Positions 1 through 7,996 are shown, numbered from the stretch's first letter. The stretch is 64,000 nucleotides of DNA from CAWDPQ01 sp963804245 (GCA_963804245.1 CAWDPQ010000018.1:79702-143701); one strand, 5' to 3'. The notes: a model not told the origin generated them from the sequence alone. Program-made: numbers and translations.

Positions 1-158
1 CGGTACACGTTGATCGTGGTGTCACCGCTCTCGAACACCACGGCCTCGTTGTCTTCCGAACCGGCTCGACTGAGCCCCAGCGTCTCTTCATAAAACTTGG
101 CCGCTGCGCGAAGGTCCTTGACCGCAAGGGTGGCCACCGCGTCTGTGTCTCGTAGCAT
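1..158 (-). CDS. VOC (glyoxalase-like) family protein, C-terminus outside window
   Basis: Only the first 52 codons are inside the window; the gene runs off the left edge. The start is ATG at 158-156 with a strong AGGAGG upstream. The protein opens MLRDTDAVATLAVKDL and continues RAAAKFYEETLGL, the usual first beta-alpha unit of vicinal-oxygen-chelate proteins, where a beta strand is followed by a helix with a FYxxxLGL motif. Members include glyoxalases, ring-cleaving dioxygenases and resistance proteins. The metal ligands that would separate these roles lie mostly outside the visible part, so no substrate can be named. Confidence 0.8.
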   Translation of the reverse strand, partial: MLRDTDAVATLAVKDLRAAAKFYEETLGLSRAGSEDNEAVVFESGDTTINVY

Positions 159-344
159 GTGAAGTCCTCCTGCGTAGTGAATCAGTCTGAAAGCGCCCGT
201 TCATGGGCTAGGGGCGCTCGGCTGACGGTCTCTTGAGACCGATCGTCTGCAGGAATCATCCCAATCGGAACGGCCGTGCGTATCTTCGCGACAAGCTTGC
301 ATCGTTGCAGCAGGGTTGAGGGCTCATGGCGCGAACGGCGGCGC

Positions 345-911
345 TTACGCGCGACGCGCGCGGATGTCTACTTCGCGCCGCCAGTTCCGGTCGTCCGGAG
401 CGCGCTCCGCAGTCCAGTGGAACGAACCCGGCTGGATTTCACTGAAGACCCAGCGCATCGAACCACCCCTCGGATCCGCGCCGGTCTGGACGATGTCTGG
501 GCCTTGCGCTCGGCCGATCTGTTGGGCGAAAAAACCCGTCACAGGATCGCTCCAGAGGATTCGCCAGGCGTCGAGCTCGGGATCGTAGGTCCGCAACGTC
601 GTGCCGTACCAATTGCCCGCGCCGGGCAGTGGCTCGATCCCTGGCTGGCGGTCTCGCAGGCGCGGAATCATCCACACGTCCTGGATGGCCCGACCCTGCA
701 GCACCCAACCAGCGTGAATCTCGCCGCGGCCCCGATGCGTCGTTCCATCTTCGAGAATCGTTGTCACGTCCATGTCCCATCGGCCGACTATCCATGAATA
801 GAGCACGAGCTTGGTCGCACGAGCCAGATCGGGACCATTGGCGTGCAGCACCTGAGCGAACGACGAATCGACGAGCTCCGATATCGGGTGAGTCAACGGT
901 GAACCGGTCAT
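345..911 (-). CDS. Conserved hypothetical protein, DUF1579-like
   Basis: The gene encodes 188 residues from an ATG at 911-909 preceded by an AAGGGGGA ribosome binding site. An upstream in-frame start exists but lies in sequence with no binding site. There is no signal peptide or membrane segment. The body has alternating strands with conserved-looking W, G and D residues (IVGRWDMDV, then GAGNWYGTTLR, then WRILWSDP). This resembles the lipocalin-like DUF1579 proteins that measure or bind a small ligand, but the assignment is by look only. It reads in the same direction as the STAS gene to its right, with about 100 bp between them. The function is unknown. Confidence 0.6.
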   Translation of the reverse strand: MTGSPLTHPISELVDSSFAQVLHANGPDLARATKLVLYSWIVGRWDMDVTTILEDGTTHRGRGEIHAGWVLQGRAIQDVWMIPRLRDRQPGIEPLPGAGNWYGTTLRTYDPELDAWRILWSDPVTGFFAQQIGRAQGPDIVQTGADPRGGSMRWVFSEIQPGSFHWTAERAPDDRNWRREVDIRARRA

Positions 912-1009
912 TGTGATCCCCCTTGGATTGAGTTGGCATGCATGCAGGTCTCGGAAGACGGTGCACGATACACACCAAAGTTCGAACCTCAACCTAGGGC
1001 TCAGTCATC

Positions 1010-1384
1010 TCAACAATCACCGACCGAAGCGCCAAGTCGCGACATGATGCCCGTTACGTCCAAAAGATGGCCGACGTGGCCGCGCGCATGCGCCAATTGC
1101 AGAACGCCACCCATCGCCCTCGTCGTGTGGTATGCGCGTAACAATTCGCCGACGCCGGCCGCATCGATGTCGGTGAGCCGTGCCAGATTCACCAGAATCC
1201 GCCGCTCTCCTCTGTTGAGAAGCGCTTCCAGGTTGCGCCGCAGTTCGCGACGTACCGGCGCCCGGAGAGTTCCCTCGACGTCAAGGACCACAAACTCCGT
1301 GCACTCTTCGAGGAGGAGCGTCATGACGGTCGCGCGCCTAACCGCTGAGCCTGGATATGACTGCGCTTGCGTTAAAGAGTCCAT
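1010..1384 (-). CDS. STAS-domain protein (anti-anti-sigma-like)
   Basis: A 124-residue single STAS domain. The ATG at 1384-1382 has GAGG eight bases upstream, which decides it over the internal ATG at 1324. STAS proteins act in partner-switching, where a serine in a D-S-[ST]-G loop is phosphorylated by an anti-sigma kinase. Here the loop reads TDIDAAGVGELL, so both serine positions are alanine and phosphorylation at the usual site is not possible. The domain otherwise looks complete (strand VVLDVEGTL, then ILVNLARLTDID, then helix). No cognate RsbW-like kinase is in the window. A second STAS gene lies at 6878. It may be a constitutive partner or a structural STAS module. Confidence 0.8.
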   Translation of the reverse strand: MDSLTQAQSYPGSAVRRATVMTLLLEECTEFVVLDVEGTLRAPVRRELRRNLEALLNRGERRILVNLARLTDIDAAGVGELLRAYHTTRAMGGVLQLAHARGHVGHLLDVTGIMSRLGASVGDC

Positions 1385-1630
1385 GACAACAACCTCAAAA
1401 TGGGGAAAAGACCTTCATCAAAACAAGAACACTCCTGGCCGAGCCAGAATTCCCGCGCGTGACTGGCAAACGAGAAACCAATTCCTGCCGCAGGTGCGCC
1501 TGAGTCTGGAAGTCATGCGCTGCCATGAGTTTGCGGCAACGTGTGAGGAGGGCACGGAAGGACTGATCGAAGGCTGCGGATCCAGCGGAACGTCTTGCGC
1601 TTGTTACAGAGTCGCGCGACACTGCGCACC

Positions 1631-2512
1631 ATGCGACACGCGATAGTGATCCTCCTGGCCCTTGCCGGCAGCCTCCGTGTGATTGTCCACTCCGACAACT
1701 CGAATGATGCGAACGACCGGCATGCCGCCGGCGTCGCCGCTCACCTCGAGGGTTGCCTGAGCGATGCGAAGCGGGAGTACGATGCTGCCCTCGCCCGGGT
1801 GCCGCCCGTCCCGCCGACCGACGTGCAGCGGTCACGCGTCCTCCGCCTGGCGCCGCGCGTCTTCGTCAACGCGCGCGAACCTTTTGCCCTGAAGGATGTC
1901 GCGGCAATTGTTCATCCCAGCGAGCGCGTGATCGCCTACCACCTGTTCTGGGAGGACGACATTGATTTTCCCGACGACAACGAACCCTCCGATCATGAAG
2001 TCGTCTGGGTCCGTTACGACGCGGACGATCGTGTAGCGGCCGTATCAACGCTCTTTCATGGGCGGGTCGTGAACATGGCCGCCGACAGACTCGCCGGCGC
2101 CCGCAGGAATGGTTCACGGCTGCGCGTCGACGTGCAGTGGGGTAAGCACGGACCGATGCCGGAAGGCTGGTCGCATCTGACTATCGAAACCGAGGCGGCC
2201 GACGGAGACACCGGCATTCCTGCAGAGCGCGAGATGACGCTCCTCGAGTACAACCGATTGAGCTGGCTCAAGCTCTCCACTGAAGGCACTCGCAGCCGTC
2301 AGCACCCCCTCTCGATTCGCTATGGCTGGCCTTCGAGATTCGCCGGCGACTTCGCGGCGTTCACTTCTTTCACGCGCGAAGTGGATGTTCGCGGTTTACT
2401 CGAGCTGCGGAAGCTGATGCTCGTGTCGCAGTGGAATAGCGGGCCGCTGGCCCGGTATCTGTTGCTCTACAACTTTCACCCGAAGCTCGAGTGGCCCGAT
2501 AGCGAGGAGTAG
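1631..2512 (+). CDS. Secreted hypothetical protein
   Basis: A 293-residue protein with a short signal peptide (MRHAIVILLALAGSLRVIV). The ATG at 1631 is preferred because it places this hydrophobic stretch at the N-terminus; an in-frame ATG at 1595 would bury it. The mature part is rich in charged and aromatic residues (HLFWEDDIDFPDDNEPSD, then VVWVRYDADD) and has no cysteines after the leader apart from one near residue 38. I recognise no family with confidence. Its stop lies 33 bp from the stop of the convergent ParA-like gene, with a hairpin between. Codon use matches its neighbours. Confidence 0.6.
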   Translation: MRHAIVILLALAGSLRVIVHSDNSNDANDRHAAGVAAHLEGCLSDAKREYDAALARVPPVPPTDVQRSRVLRLAPRVFVNAREPFALKDVAAIVHPSERVIAYHLFWEDDIDFPDDNEPSDHEVVWVRYDADDRVAAVSTLFHGRVVNMAADRLAGARRNGSRLRVDVQWGKHGPMPEGWSHLTIETEAADGDTGIPAEREMTLLEYNRLSWLKLSTEGTRSRQHPLSIRYGWPSRFAGDFAAFTSFTREVDVRGLLELRKLMLVSQWNSGPLARYLLLYNFHPKLEWPDSEE

Positions 2513-2515
2513 CGG

Positions 2516-2543
2516 GAGGCGCTCTGCCCTAACGCGGCGCCTC
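2516..2543. terminator. Hairpin between convergent genes
   Basis: A perfect 7-bp stem (GAGGCGC at 2516-2522, GCGCCTC at 2537-2543) with a 14-base loop sits exactly between the stops of two convergent genes. There is no T-run on either side, so it would be a weak or factor-assisted bidirectional terminator. Confidence 0.4.
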
Positions 2544-2545
2544 GT

Positions 2546-3835
2546 TCAGGTCCGAATCTCTGAATTCGAGGGCGACAGTGGTTCGACTGGGTGCCTGCGC
2601 TCGACGCCGATGCTGTCGGCGGACGCGATGACCCGCGACTCCAAGCGATCAAGCTTCCGCTCACCCACTATCGAAGCGATGTTCGCGATCAGCGCGGGAA
2701 CCGGCGGCCCCAGCCTGCGCTCCAGGGCAGACAGCGGAGACATGAGCCCAGACAGTATCTGCGTCGCCCACCAGCTGTCGACCGCAACCTGTGCCCGGTC
2801 GGTGGCATCGACTGCGCCACTTTCCGCGCCACACCGGTCTGCCACGACGACAAAGCTGCCCGTGCGCTCGTACATCTCGAGCACGTAGCCACACCGCTGC
2901 AAGTCCCGACGCTCAGTGTCGAAGCTATGCACGAACTGGACGTCGCGCTCCGTCGGCAACTCCTGTTTCAGAGGCGTCTTGAACGCGACGTCCACCTTCT
3001 CCAACTCACTGCCCGACTCGAGACGCGCGATGAGCGAATCGATGGTCTGCAACAGGTTCGCCCACTTGTCTGGTCGGGGCTGACCGGGTTTGCGTTCATA
3101 CAGACGTCTCTCGAGCTCGGTCCAGATCGCGGCGAACGCAACGGTTGCCGCGTCCCGCTCGGCAAATACCGGAAGCGGCAGGCGGCGGACGGCCATCTGC
3201 TCGACGACGCTGGCGTAGGGAATCTGAGCGGCAAGAAACAGCTCGGGGTGGCTTCCTGACCACTCGCAGGCGCGACGGTGCAGCGTCTTGCGGCGATCCA
3301 CCATGCTGAAGAACGCCATCAGCTCTGATGGTGCCTCAGCTCGGTCGGCCCATTTGATCAGGCGGGCGACGGTTCGCAACGAAAGCACCGTCGGGATGGT
3401 GGGCACGAGCACGGCGTCAGCCGCGGCAACGATGCCTTCTATCAATAGCGAGAAGCCGGCCGGACAATCCAGAAAGACGACATCGTAGTCACGGCTCAGC
3501 GTATCGAGCAGCTCGCTCATCACGCCTTCCGGCTTGCCGAGGCGACCGAGCATGCGATCGAGTCTGCGGTAGGCAAAATCCGCGGGCAGCAGATCGAGAC
3601 TGTCGTAGTCGGTTTCCTTGATGGCGGCGGCAAGCGCCTCGGCGCGCTCGAGGCTCTTTTTGCTGAACCCCGCGACGCGGGGCCGGACGCGGAAGGCGAA
3701 ACTGGATGCGGCCTGTGGATCGAGATCCCACAACAACGTACGGCGGCCGGCCGCCGCCGCCAGATACGAAAGGTTGACCGCCGTCGTCGTTTTTCCGACC
3801 CCGCCCTTCATGTTGTAAACAGCCACCACGCTCAC
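2546..3835 (-). CDS. ParA/MinD-family ATPase
   Basis: A 429-residue protein. The start is GTG at 3835, whose last two bases open the TGA stop of the CHAD gene (a GTGA overlap), so the two are translationally coupled. The N-terminus carries the deviant Walker A motif NMKGGVGKTTT with the signature lysine K10 and P-loop K15. Walker A' (LLWDLDPQA) and Walker B (DVVFLDCPAG) follow. Residues from about 270 onward are an extra domain not found in minimal ParA. There is no ParB gene and no parS-like cluster nearby, so this is not an ordinary chromosome-partition locus. ParA proteins position DNA or protein cargos on the nucleoid. The coupled CHAD protein is the natural candidate cargo adaptor, which is inference. 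Confidence 0.88.
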   Translation of the reverse strand: MSVVAVYNMKGGVGKTTTAVNLSYLAAAAGRRTLLWDLDPQAASSFAFRVRPRVAGFSKKSLERAEALAAAIKETDYDSLDLLPADFAYRRLDRMLGRLGKPEGVMSELLDTLSRDYDVVFLDCPAGFSLLIEGIVAAADAVLVPTIPTVLSLRTVARLIKWADRAEAPSELMAFFSMVDRRKTLHRRACEWSGSHPELFLAAQIPYASVVEQMAVRRLPLPVFAERDAATVAFAAIWTELERRLYERKPGQPRPDKWANLLQTIDSLIARLESGSELEKVDVAFKTPLKQELPTERDVQFVHSFDTERRDLQRCGYVLEMYERTGSFVVVADRCGAESGAVDATDRAQVAVDSWWATQILSGLMSPLSALERRLGPPVPALIANIASIVGERKLDRLESRVIASADSIGVERRHPVEPLSPSNSEIRT

Positions 3836-5391
3836 CGTGCACGCTCCACTGCCCCCACTCGCTTGAAGGCGCGCCGGCATGCCGACTGCGTGTCCTCCTC
3901 GCCGAATCGCCTGATGCGGTCGACGACCTTGTCGCGCAGTCGCTCGTGCCGTTGCCGGCTCTGTTCGGCCAATCGTCCGAGCGCGAGCAGGGCGCCCGCC
4001 GATCCGCCGGCGGCTCGCAGTGCATGTCCGAATTCGATCAACCGCTTCTCCTGAATGTGTGCGTCATTGAAATCGCCGAGAACACGCTGCAGTTTCTTCA
4101 AAGCGCGCAGGATGCCCTTGAGGTCGCCGGCGGCATACAAAGTCGACGTGACGTCGATCAAGTAGCGCAGTTTCTTGGCGTCGATGCGGATCTCGTGCAA
4201 TCGCTCGGCGGTGGTGTGCTCGTCGAGCGTTTTGCCGCTGGTGGCGATCCGCCGGTTCAATCGCCAGGCGCGGAGTGAGACCGCATCCGCCAGCGTTTCT
4301 GCTGCGCCGCCGCCTTGGCGTTCGGAAGAAATGCCTCGTTGCAAGCAGGTCTTCCATTCCGCGAGCAATGTCCTGTAACGGTCACCATCGAGCACGTCGA
4401 TCAGCCGTTGCAGCTCCTGCTGCTGCACCTGGCTCAAGAAAGCGGTCAGCACCTCCATGTCACCGGCGGGAATATCTGCGCGGTGCTCCCTGAGCGTATG
4501 CACGAGCACGTCGACGTCGCGCAGCGGGCCCGTCAGGCGGCCGAGCCACGAGAACTCGGTGGCAAAGTGAGCGACGACGTCGGCGGAAAAGATGTGCCTG
4601 ATCTGACCCAGTAAGGCACGCGTGCGCCGCACGGCGACACGGAAATCGTGGAGAAATTCGGTGTCGAGATTCGCGCGAATACCCGGCTCGTTGGCGATGA
4701 GCATCTCGAGCAGGGCGAGATGGATATGTCGGGAGCCCACCTCCGCGCTGACGGCCGGATCGAGCTCCACGCGGGGCAACGACACATATCGGTGCTCCGG
4801 CGCACCGACCTGACGGAGTGCGACACCGTGAAGGCCCTCCTGACACGATTCGATGCCGGGCCGACTTTCGATGACCGGCACGAGTCGCTGACAGACCTCC
4901 TCATAGCCTCGCAGACCCTTCAGGGAGATGACCGTGGGCAAGACTTGCCACGGTTGACGGGACTCCGGCAGGCGTGCGCGTCCCGACTCGATCCGCAGGC
5001 GAGCGACGGTCTTGCCCCGAGCGTCGAGAATCTCGAGCAGTGATCCGAATTGTTCAATATCGGCCTGCGCGAGAAGCCGCCGCACGCCGACGACGCTCGC
5101 GAGCGCCTGCTGAAGCGGCCCGTCGGGCAGATCCCAGACAAAGCTGACCGGCTGCGTCACGCGCAGCGTGAGCTGGCCTCCATCAATCGGTTGCCAGACG
5201 ATCGTGGACAGGCCGTTGCCGCCGCCTCTCCTCAGAGAGCCGCCTGCTCGTCGGACGCGGCCGTCGAAGGTGTCGAGCACGGTAAACCGATGGCGGACGA
5301 TCGGCTGATGGCGTGATGGCAGGAGTCCCTGCAGGCTGTTGGTGATCAGTTCAGGTGATGTCTCGCCTCGGACGACGTAAACGGATTCCAT
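3832..5391 (-). CDS. CYTH-like/CHAD domain protein
   Basis: A 519-residue protein from ATG 5391. The C-terminal two thirds are a CHAD domain, a helical fold with conserved histidines and basic residues. It shows both hallmark repeats: HDFRVAVRRTRALL in the first half and HEIRIDAKKLRYLI in the second. The N-terminal 200 residues look like a worn CYTH (triphosphate tunnel) domain: VLDTFDGRVRRAGGSLRR resembles the CYTH segment after its first strand, but the ExExK start motif is absent. CHAD proteins bind inorganic polyphosphate and localise to its granules. The gene lies 37 bp downstream of a NUDIX gene and overlaps the ParA-like gene, which suggests one operon. The N-terminal start is the least certain part. 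Confidence 0.85.
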   Translation of the reverse strand: MESVYVVRGETSPELITNSLQGLLPSRHQPIVRHRFTVLDTFDGRVRRAGGSLRRGGGNGLSTIVWQPIDGGQLTLRVTQPVSFVWDLPDGPLQQALASVVGVRRLLAQADIEQFGSLLEILDARGKTVARLRIESGRARLPESRQPWQVLPTVISLKGLRGYEEVCQRLVPVIESRPGIESCQEGLHGVALRQVGAPEHRYVSLPRVELDPAVSAEVGSRHIHLALLEMLIANEPGIRANLDTEFLHDFRVAVRRTRALLGQIRHIFSADVVAHFATEFSWLGRLTGPLRDVDVLVHTLREHRADIPAGDMEVLTAFLSQVQQQELQRLIDVLDGDRYRTLLAEWKTCLQRGISSERQGGGAAETLADAVSLRAWRLNRRIATSGKTLDEHTTAERLHEIRIDAKKLRYLIDVTSTLYAAGDLKGILRALKKLQRVLGDFNDAHIQEKRLIEFGHALRAAGGSAGALLALGRLAEQSRQRHERLRDKVVDRIRRFGEEDTQSACRRAFKRVGAVERAR

Positions 5392-5428
5392 GGCATTCGA
5401 CAAATCGCGGCCTACTCCACCACTGGCG

Positions 5429-5839
5429 TTACGAACCGATTTCGGCCAGGCCTTCGATGGCGCGGACGAACTGCCGCAGCTCCGCTCGCAAGCACGCCGC
5501 GGCATCGACGATCCCCATCCAGCGTCGCCGCCGGAGACCATCCTCGAGCCAATGGTCGAGCACGTTTGTGACGCGCATCGGGAACACGTCCACTCGACAG
5601 AGGCCGTTGCCGTTGAGATGACGATAGTGACCGATCGGCCGCCGCGCGACAACACCCAAGAGTCCGGCTTCCTCCTCGGCCTCCCGAATCGCCGCCTCGC
5701 GCGGCTGTTCGCCATGGTCGACCGAGCCCTTCGGCACGATCCAGCCCCGACCGCTCGACCTGGTGATGAGTGCGACTTCGACGCGCGCCTTGCGAACCCG
5801 ATACGGTATCACTGCCGCCTGTCGATGTAGACGCTCCAT
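5429..5839 (-). CDS. NUDIX hydrolase
   Basis: A 136-residue hydrolase with a complete NUDIX box: G, five residues, E, seven residues, REAEEEAGL (region GSVDHGEQPREAAIREAEEE). The box binds divalent metal and cleaves nucleoside diphosphates linked to another moiety. The short length and the preceding GWIVPKG motif are like diadenosine- and diphosphoinositol-polyphosphate hydrolases (MutT/DIPP type). The ATG at 5839-5837 has AAGGGGA five bases upstream and is preferred to an out-of-frame ATG four bases earlier. It leads the operon with the CHAD and ParA genes, which agrees with a role in polyphosphate or polyphosphorylated nucleotides. Confidence 0.88.
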   Translation of the reverse strand: MERLHRQAAVIPYRVRKARVEVALITRSSGRGWIVPKGSVDHGEQPREAAIREAEEEAGLLGVVARRPIGHYRHLNGNGLCRVDVFPMRVTNVLDHWLEDGLRRRRWMGIVDAAACLRAELRQFVRAIEGLAEIGS

Positions 5840-5876
5840 TCATTCCCCTTATCGTAAAGGGCCCCTTTGGCCGGTC

Positions 5877-6119
5877 TCACCTGCGTCCCGTACGCGACCG
5901 GGTATTGCTTCTCGGCTGTCGCGGCGGACGGTGGCGCGCCGTGCCGGCAGCCGACGGCAACGCCAGAGCCGCCTGCTGGTCGGCACGCCGCGCTTCATCG
6001 TCACGGTTCTTGAGGAGACGCAGCGCTTCGCGCACCACCTCGCTGGCGGTCTGATAGAGACCGCTGCGGACCTTCTCGTTCACCAGCGATTCCAGCTCCG
6101 GTGTCAACGACACGTTCAT
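5877..6119 (-). CDS. ParD-like type II antitoxin, orphan
   Basis: An 80-residue protein with a clear ribbon-helix-helix start: MNVSLTPELESLVNEKV, then SGLYQTASEVVREALRLL, the classic ParD/CopG DNA-binding and dimer core. The last 30 residues are rich in alanine, proline and arginine and do not resemble the acidic toxin-binding tail of ParD. No ParE/RelE-like toxin reading frame follows: the NUDIX gene begins 38 bp downstream. The antitoxin may be a left-over, may regulate the NUDIX-CHAD-ParA operon, or may have lost its tail by frameshift. The start has no strong ribosome binding site but has a plausible promoter upstream. Confidence 0.65.
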   Translation of the reverse strand: MNVSLTPELESLVNEKVRSGLYQTASEVVREALRLLKNRDDEARRADQQAALALPSAAGTARHRPPRQPRSNTRSRTGRR

Positions 6120-6133
6120 GGACGGGTAACGAC

Positions 6134-6163
6134 ACCGTAACAGGACTTGTCCATTTATGTCAA
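6134..6163 (-). promoter_or_regulatory. Candidate promoter of the ParD-like gene
   Basis: On the minus strand a perfect TTGACA -35 (6158-6163) is followed after 18 bp by TACGGT (6134-6139) as a weak -10. The spacer holds a small inverted repeat (GGAC..GTCC), a possible autoregulatory site for a ribbon-helix-helix protein. The -10 is a poor match. Confidence 0.35.
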
Positions 6164-6498
6164 AGTTTGTTATCGGAGCATGGCTCTGATTTGGCCAGCG
6201 CAGCGTCGATGCGCGCATCCGTTGGCGGGAAGACCGGGTCGAGAGCTCGACGTGCGGCGGGACGACGCATCCGAGGACGCCAATCCCGAGCGTCATCGCA
6301 GCGCCTCTGTCAATGCTGCCGTGGTAGACCCACCTGCTGCATGCGGTTCAGGATACGACGCGGACGTAACACATCAGCGACGTCGGCGCAACAGCGGCGT
6401 CGCTTAGCACTGCAGATGTGTTGGATTGGCGCGCTATGGTGCGTCGCGAAGGTTGCCGGAGAAGGTCAGTCACGCTGGCTGAACAGCGGCCATCCTGT

Positions 6499-6789
6499 TT
6501 ACAAGTGCGCAAATCTCGCGAGGTCGATGAAAACGTCCGCGTCGTTCTTCTGAACCGGGACGATACCGACTGCCGCCAGGTTTCCGTCGTCGGGCAGCGA
6601 TTCGTAGGAGACGTCCGTGGCGTCTCGGATGTCGATCTTGTAGACAGTAGCGCCTCACCTGAATGGCCGACCGTCCGGTCGAGCCGGGTATCGCGCCCTG
6701 TAGACCTCCCCGCCAACGGACGCAACGAGTCGACAAGTGTTCTGTTCGAGACAGCGCAGATCGGAAGGAACGGCGTACGCTACGACGGG
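6499..6789 (-). pseudogene. Unidentified gene remnant with in-frame TGA
   Basis: In the 750-bp stretch between the ParD-like and STAS genes, one minus-strand frame reads like real protein. It contains SVGGEVYRARYPARPDG, then an in-frame TGA (6657-6655), then GATVYKIDIRDATDVSYE, and ends IDLARFAHL before TAA. The amino-acid make-up and third-position GC look coding. There is no start codon after the upstream TAA at 6792. I do not recognise the family. It is most likely the C-terminal end of a lost gene that has taken a stop. The rest of this stretch shows nothing convincing. Confidence 0.4.
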
Positions 6790-6877
6790 TTAGTCCCACA
6801 AATGCCGGCTGCAGAAACGGGTCTCTCGACACGAACTCGGCCGGCCAGGCATCTGCGAAACGCTAGGAGAGTTTCCA

Positions 6878-7231
6878 ATGGAAATCAGTGAACGAATCGT
6901 TGGCGGCATCACCATCCTTGATCTGAACGGGAAGCTCACCATCAGCGATGGCGCTCAACTGCTCAAGGACAAGTGCGAGAGTCTCGTCTTCCAGGGCCGT
7001 AATCAGGTCATCGTGAATCTTGGAGCAGTCCCAAACATGGATAGCGGTGGTCTCGGCCAGCTTGTTGCGTGCTACACCACGCTGACCAAAGCAGGCGGCA
7101 GGCTGACGCTCCTCAAGTTGAACGCGAGAAACCACGACCTTCTATCAATCACTAAACTCGTCGCGGTTTTTGAAACCTTCGACACCGAACAGGACGCTGT
7201 CGACAGCTACCCAACCGCAACGCGTGCCTGA
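6878..7231 (+). CDS. STAS-domain protein (anti-anti-sigma-like)
   Basis: A 117-residue STAS domain from ATG 6878 with AGGAGAG upstream. The fold elements are visible: GGITILDLNGKLTI, then VIVNLGAVPNMDSGGLGQL, then LTLLKLNARNHDLL. In the phospho-loop the order is D-S-G-G: the first serine is present but the position phosphorylated in SpoIIAA (the second serine) is glycine. It differs clearly from the 1010-1384 STAS protein, so the two are not a recent duplication. No anti-sigma kinase or sigma factor is adjacent. It ends about 35 bp before a recombinase-tail scar. Confidence 0.85.
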   Translation: MEISERIVGGITILDLNGKLTISDGAQLLKDKCESLVFQGRNQVIVNLGAVPNMDSGGLGQLVACYTTLTKAGGRLTLLKLNARNHDLLSITKLVAVFETFDTEQDAVDSYPTATRA

Positions 7232-7264
7232 TTGTACGGGGTGCGACCTGTGTTCTATCTTGTT

Positions 7265-7338
7265 GGTTCTTCGTGTCTGTGGCTCGGATGAGAACCGCCT
7301 GTTACCTGGTGTTCGGGAGCGAATTGTTCACCGTCCTG
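7265..7338 (+). repeat. Dispersed repeat: diverged recombinase-end/att scar
   Basis: About 75 bp match 59725-59810 at roughly 80 percent, including a shared TACCTGGTGTTCGGGA and GAATTGTTCAC. The second copy has an extra ATTGTTCACTG unit and lies directly after the tRNA-Asn att copy and a recombinase gene. The motif GAATTGTTCACAATTGTTCA also ends the recombinase fragment at 62487-62777. This copy therefore marks an old integration junction. The gene to its right has lost its 5' end exactly here. Confidence 0.6.
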
Positions 7339-7880
7339 AACCCGCCGTGTTCGGCAGTGGTGGCGGCGAGATGGGGGTCTACGACGTCAACGGCGACGGC
7401 CTCACGGACGTCGTCGCGGGCACTGGCCACAACTGGGGTATCAACTGGTTCGAGCAGAAGAAGGACGGCACGTTCGTCCGTCACAGTATCGCGCAGGATT
7501 TCTCGACTGCCGGCACCAACATGGGAGGCGTGGTGTTCTCGGAGTCCCACGGTGCGCGGTTTGCCGACATGGACGGCGACAAGATCCCCGACATGATCAC
7601 GGGCAAGCGTTACTGGTCTGAGGCCGGAAACAATGTCTTGACGCACAACGACCCGTCGGGAGATCCGGTGCTCTACATCTACAAGACCGTGCGCGATCCC
7701 AAAGCGCCCGGCGGAGCGCGGTTCGTGCCCGAGCTGGTGCACAACAAATCCGGCGTCGGTTCGTCGTTTGATGTGGTCGACCTCAACAAGGACGGCAAGC
7801 CGGACATTGTCGTGGGCACCATCTTCGGGACGTTTACGTTCACGAGCAAGGCGGCATCGCCCGCCGCTCCGAAGAAATAG
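7339..7880 (+). pseudogene. VCBS/FG-GAP repeat protein, 5'-truncated
   Basis: About 180 residues of a VCBS-repeat beta-propeller protein. Calcium-binding FG-GAP blades are clear: VYDVNGDGLTDVVAGTG, FADMDGDKIPDMITGK and VDLNKDGKPDIVVGT. Full-length relatives are secreted and a few hundred residues longer, with a leader and more blades at the N-terminus. Here coding sequence begins at the end of the recombinase-tail repeat with no leader and no convincing ribosome binding site, so the gene looks cut by an insertion. The C-terminus (AASPAAPKK) looks natural. Such proteins accompany secreted sugar and phosphatase enzymes. This copy is probably not exported. Confidence 0.75.
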
Positions 7881-7996
7881 ACGGCGCCGCCGCGCTGGAA
7901 AAGGCCTACCGTTCATGAAGGGGGATCACGTACATGACGCCTCCCCTCAGCACCGCGATAGACATACCTTGAACATCTCGACCATCCGCTGGATCA

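Noticed and set aside
933..1646. Plus-strand open frame of 237 codons across the STAS gene
   Set aside because: It is antisense to the STAS gene, basic and motif-free, and runs into the start of the secreted protein gene.
2546..3835. Chromosome or plasmid partition locus (parABS)
   Set aside because: No ParB gene and no parS-like inverted repeats are found; the ATPase is coupled to a CHAD gene.
6655..6657. TGA read as selenocysteine in the 6.5-6.8 kb remnant
   Set aside because: The frame has no start, a further upstream stop, and no recognisable homolog; a plain pseudogene is simpler.
6418..6891. Plus-strand open frame of 157 codons before the STAS gene
   Set aside because: Composition is random-like, it overlaps the better minus-strand remnant, and its end overlaps the well-supported STAS start.
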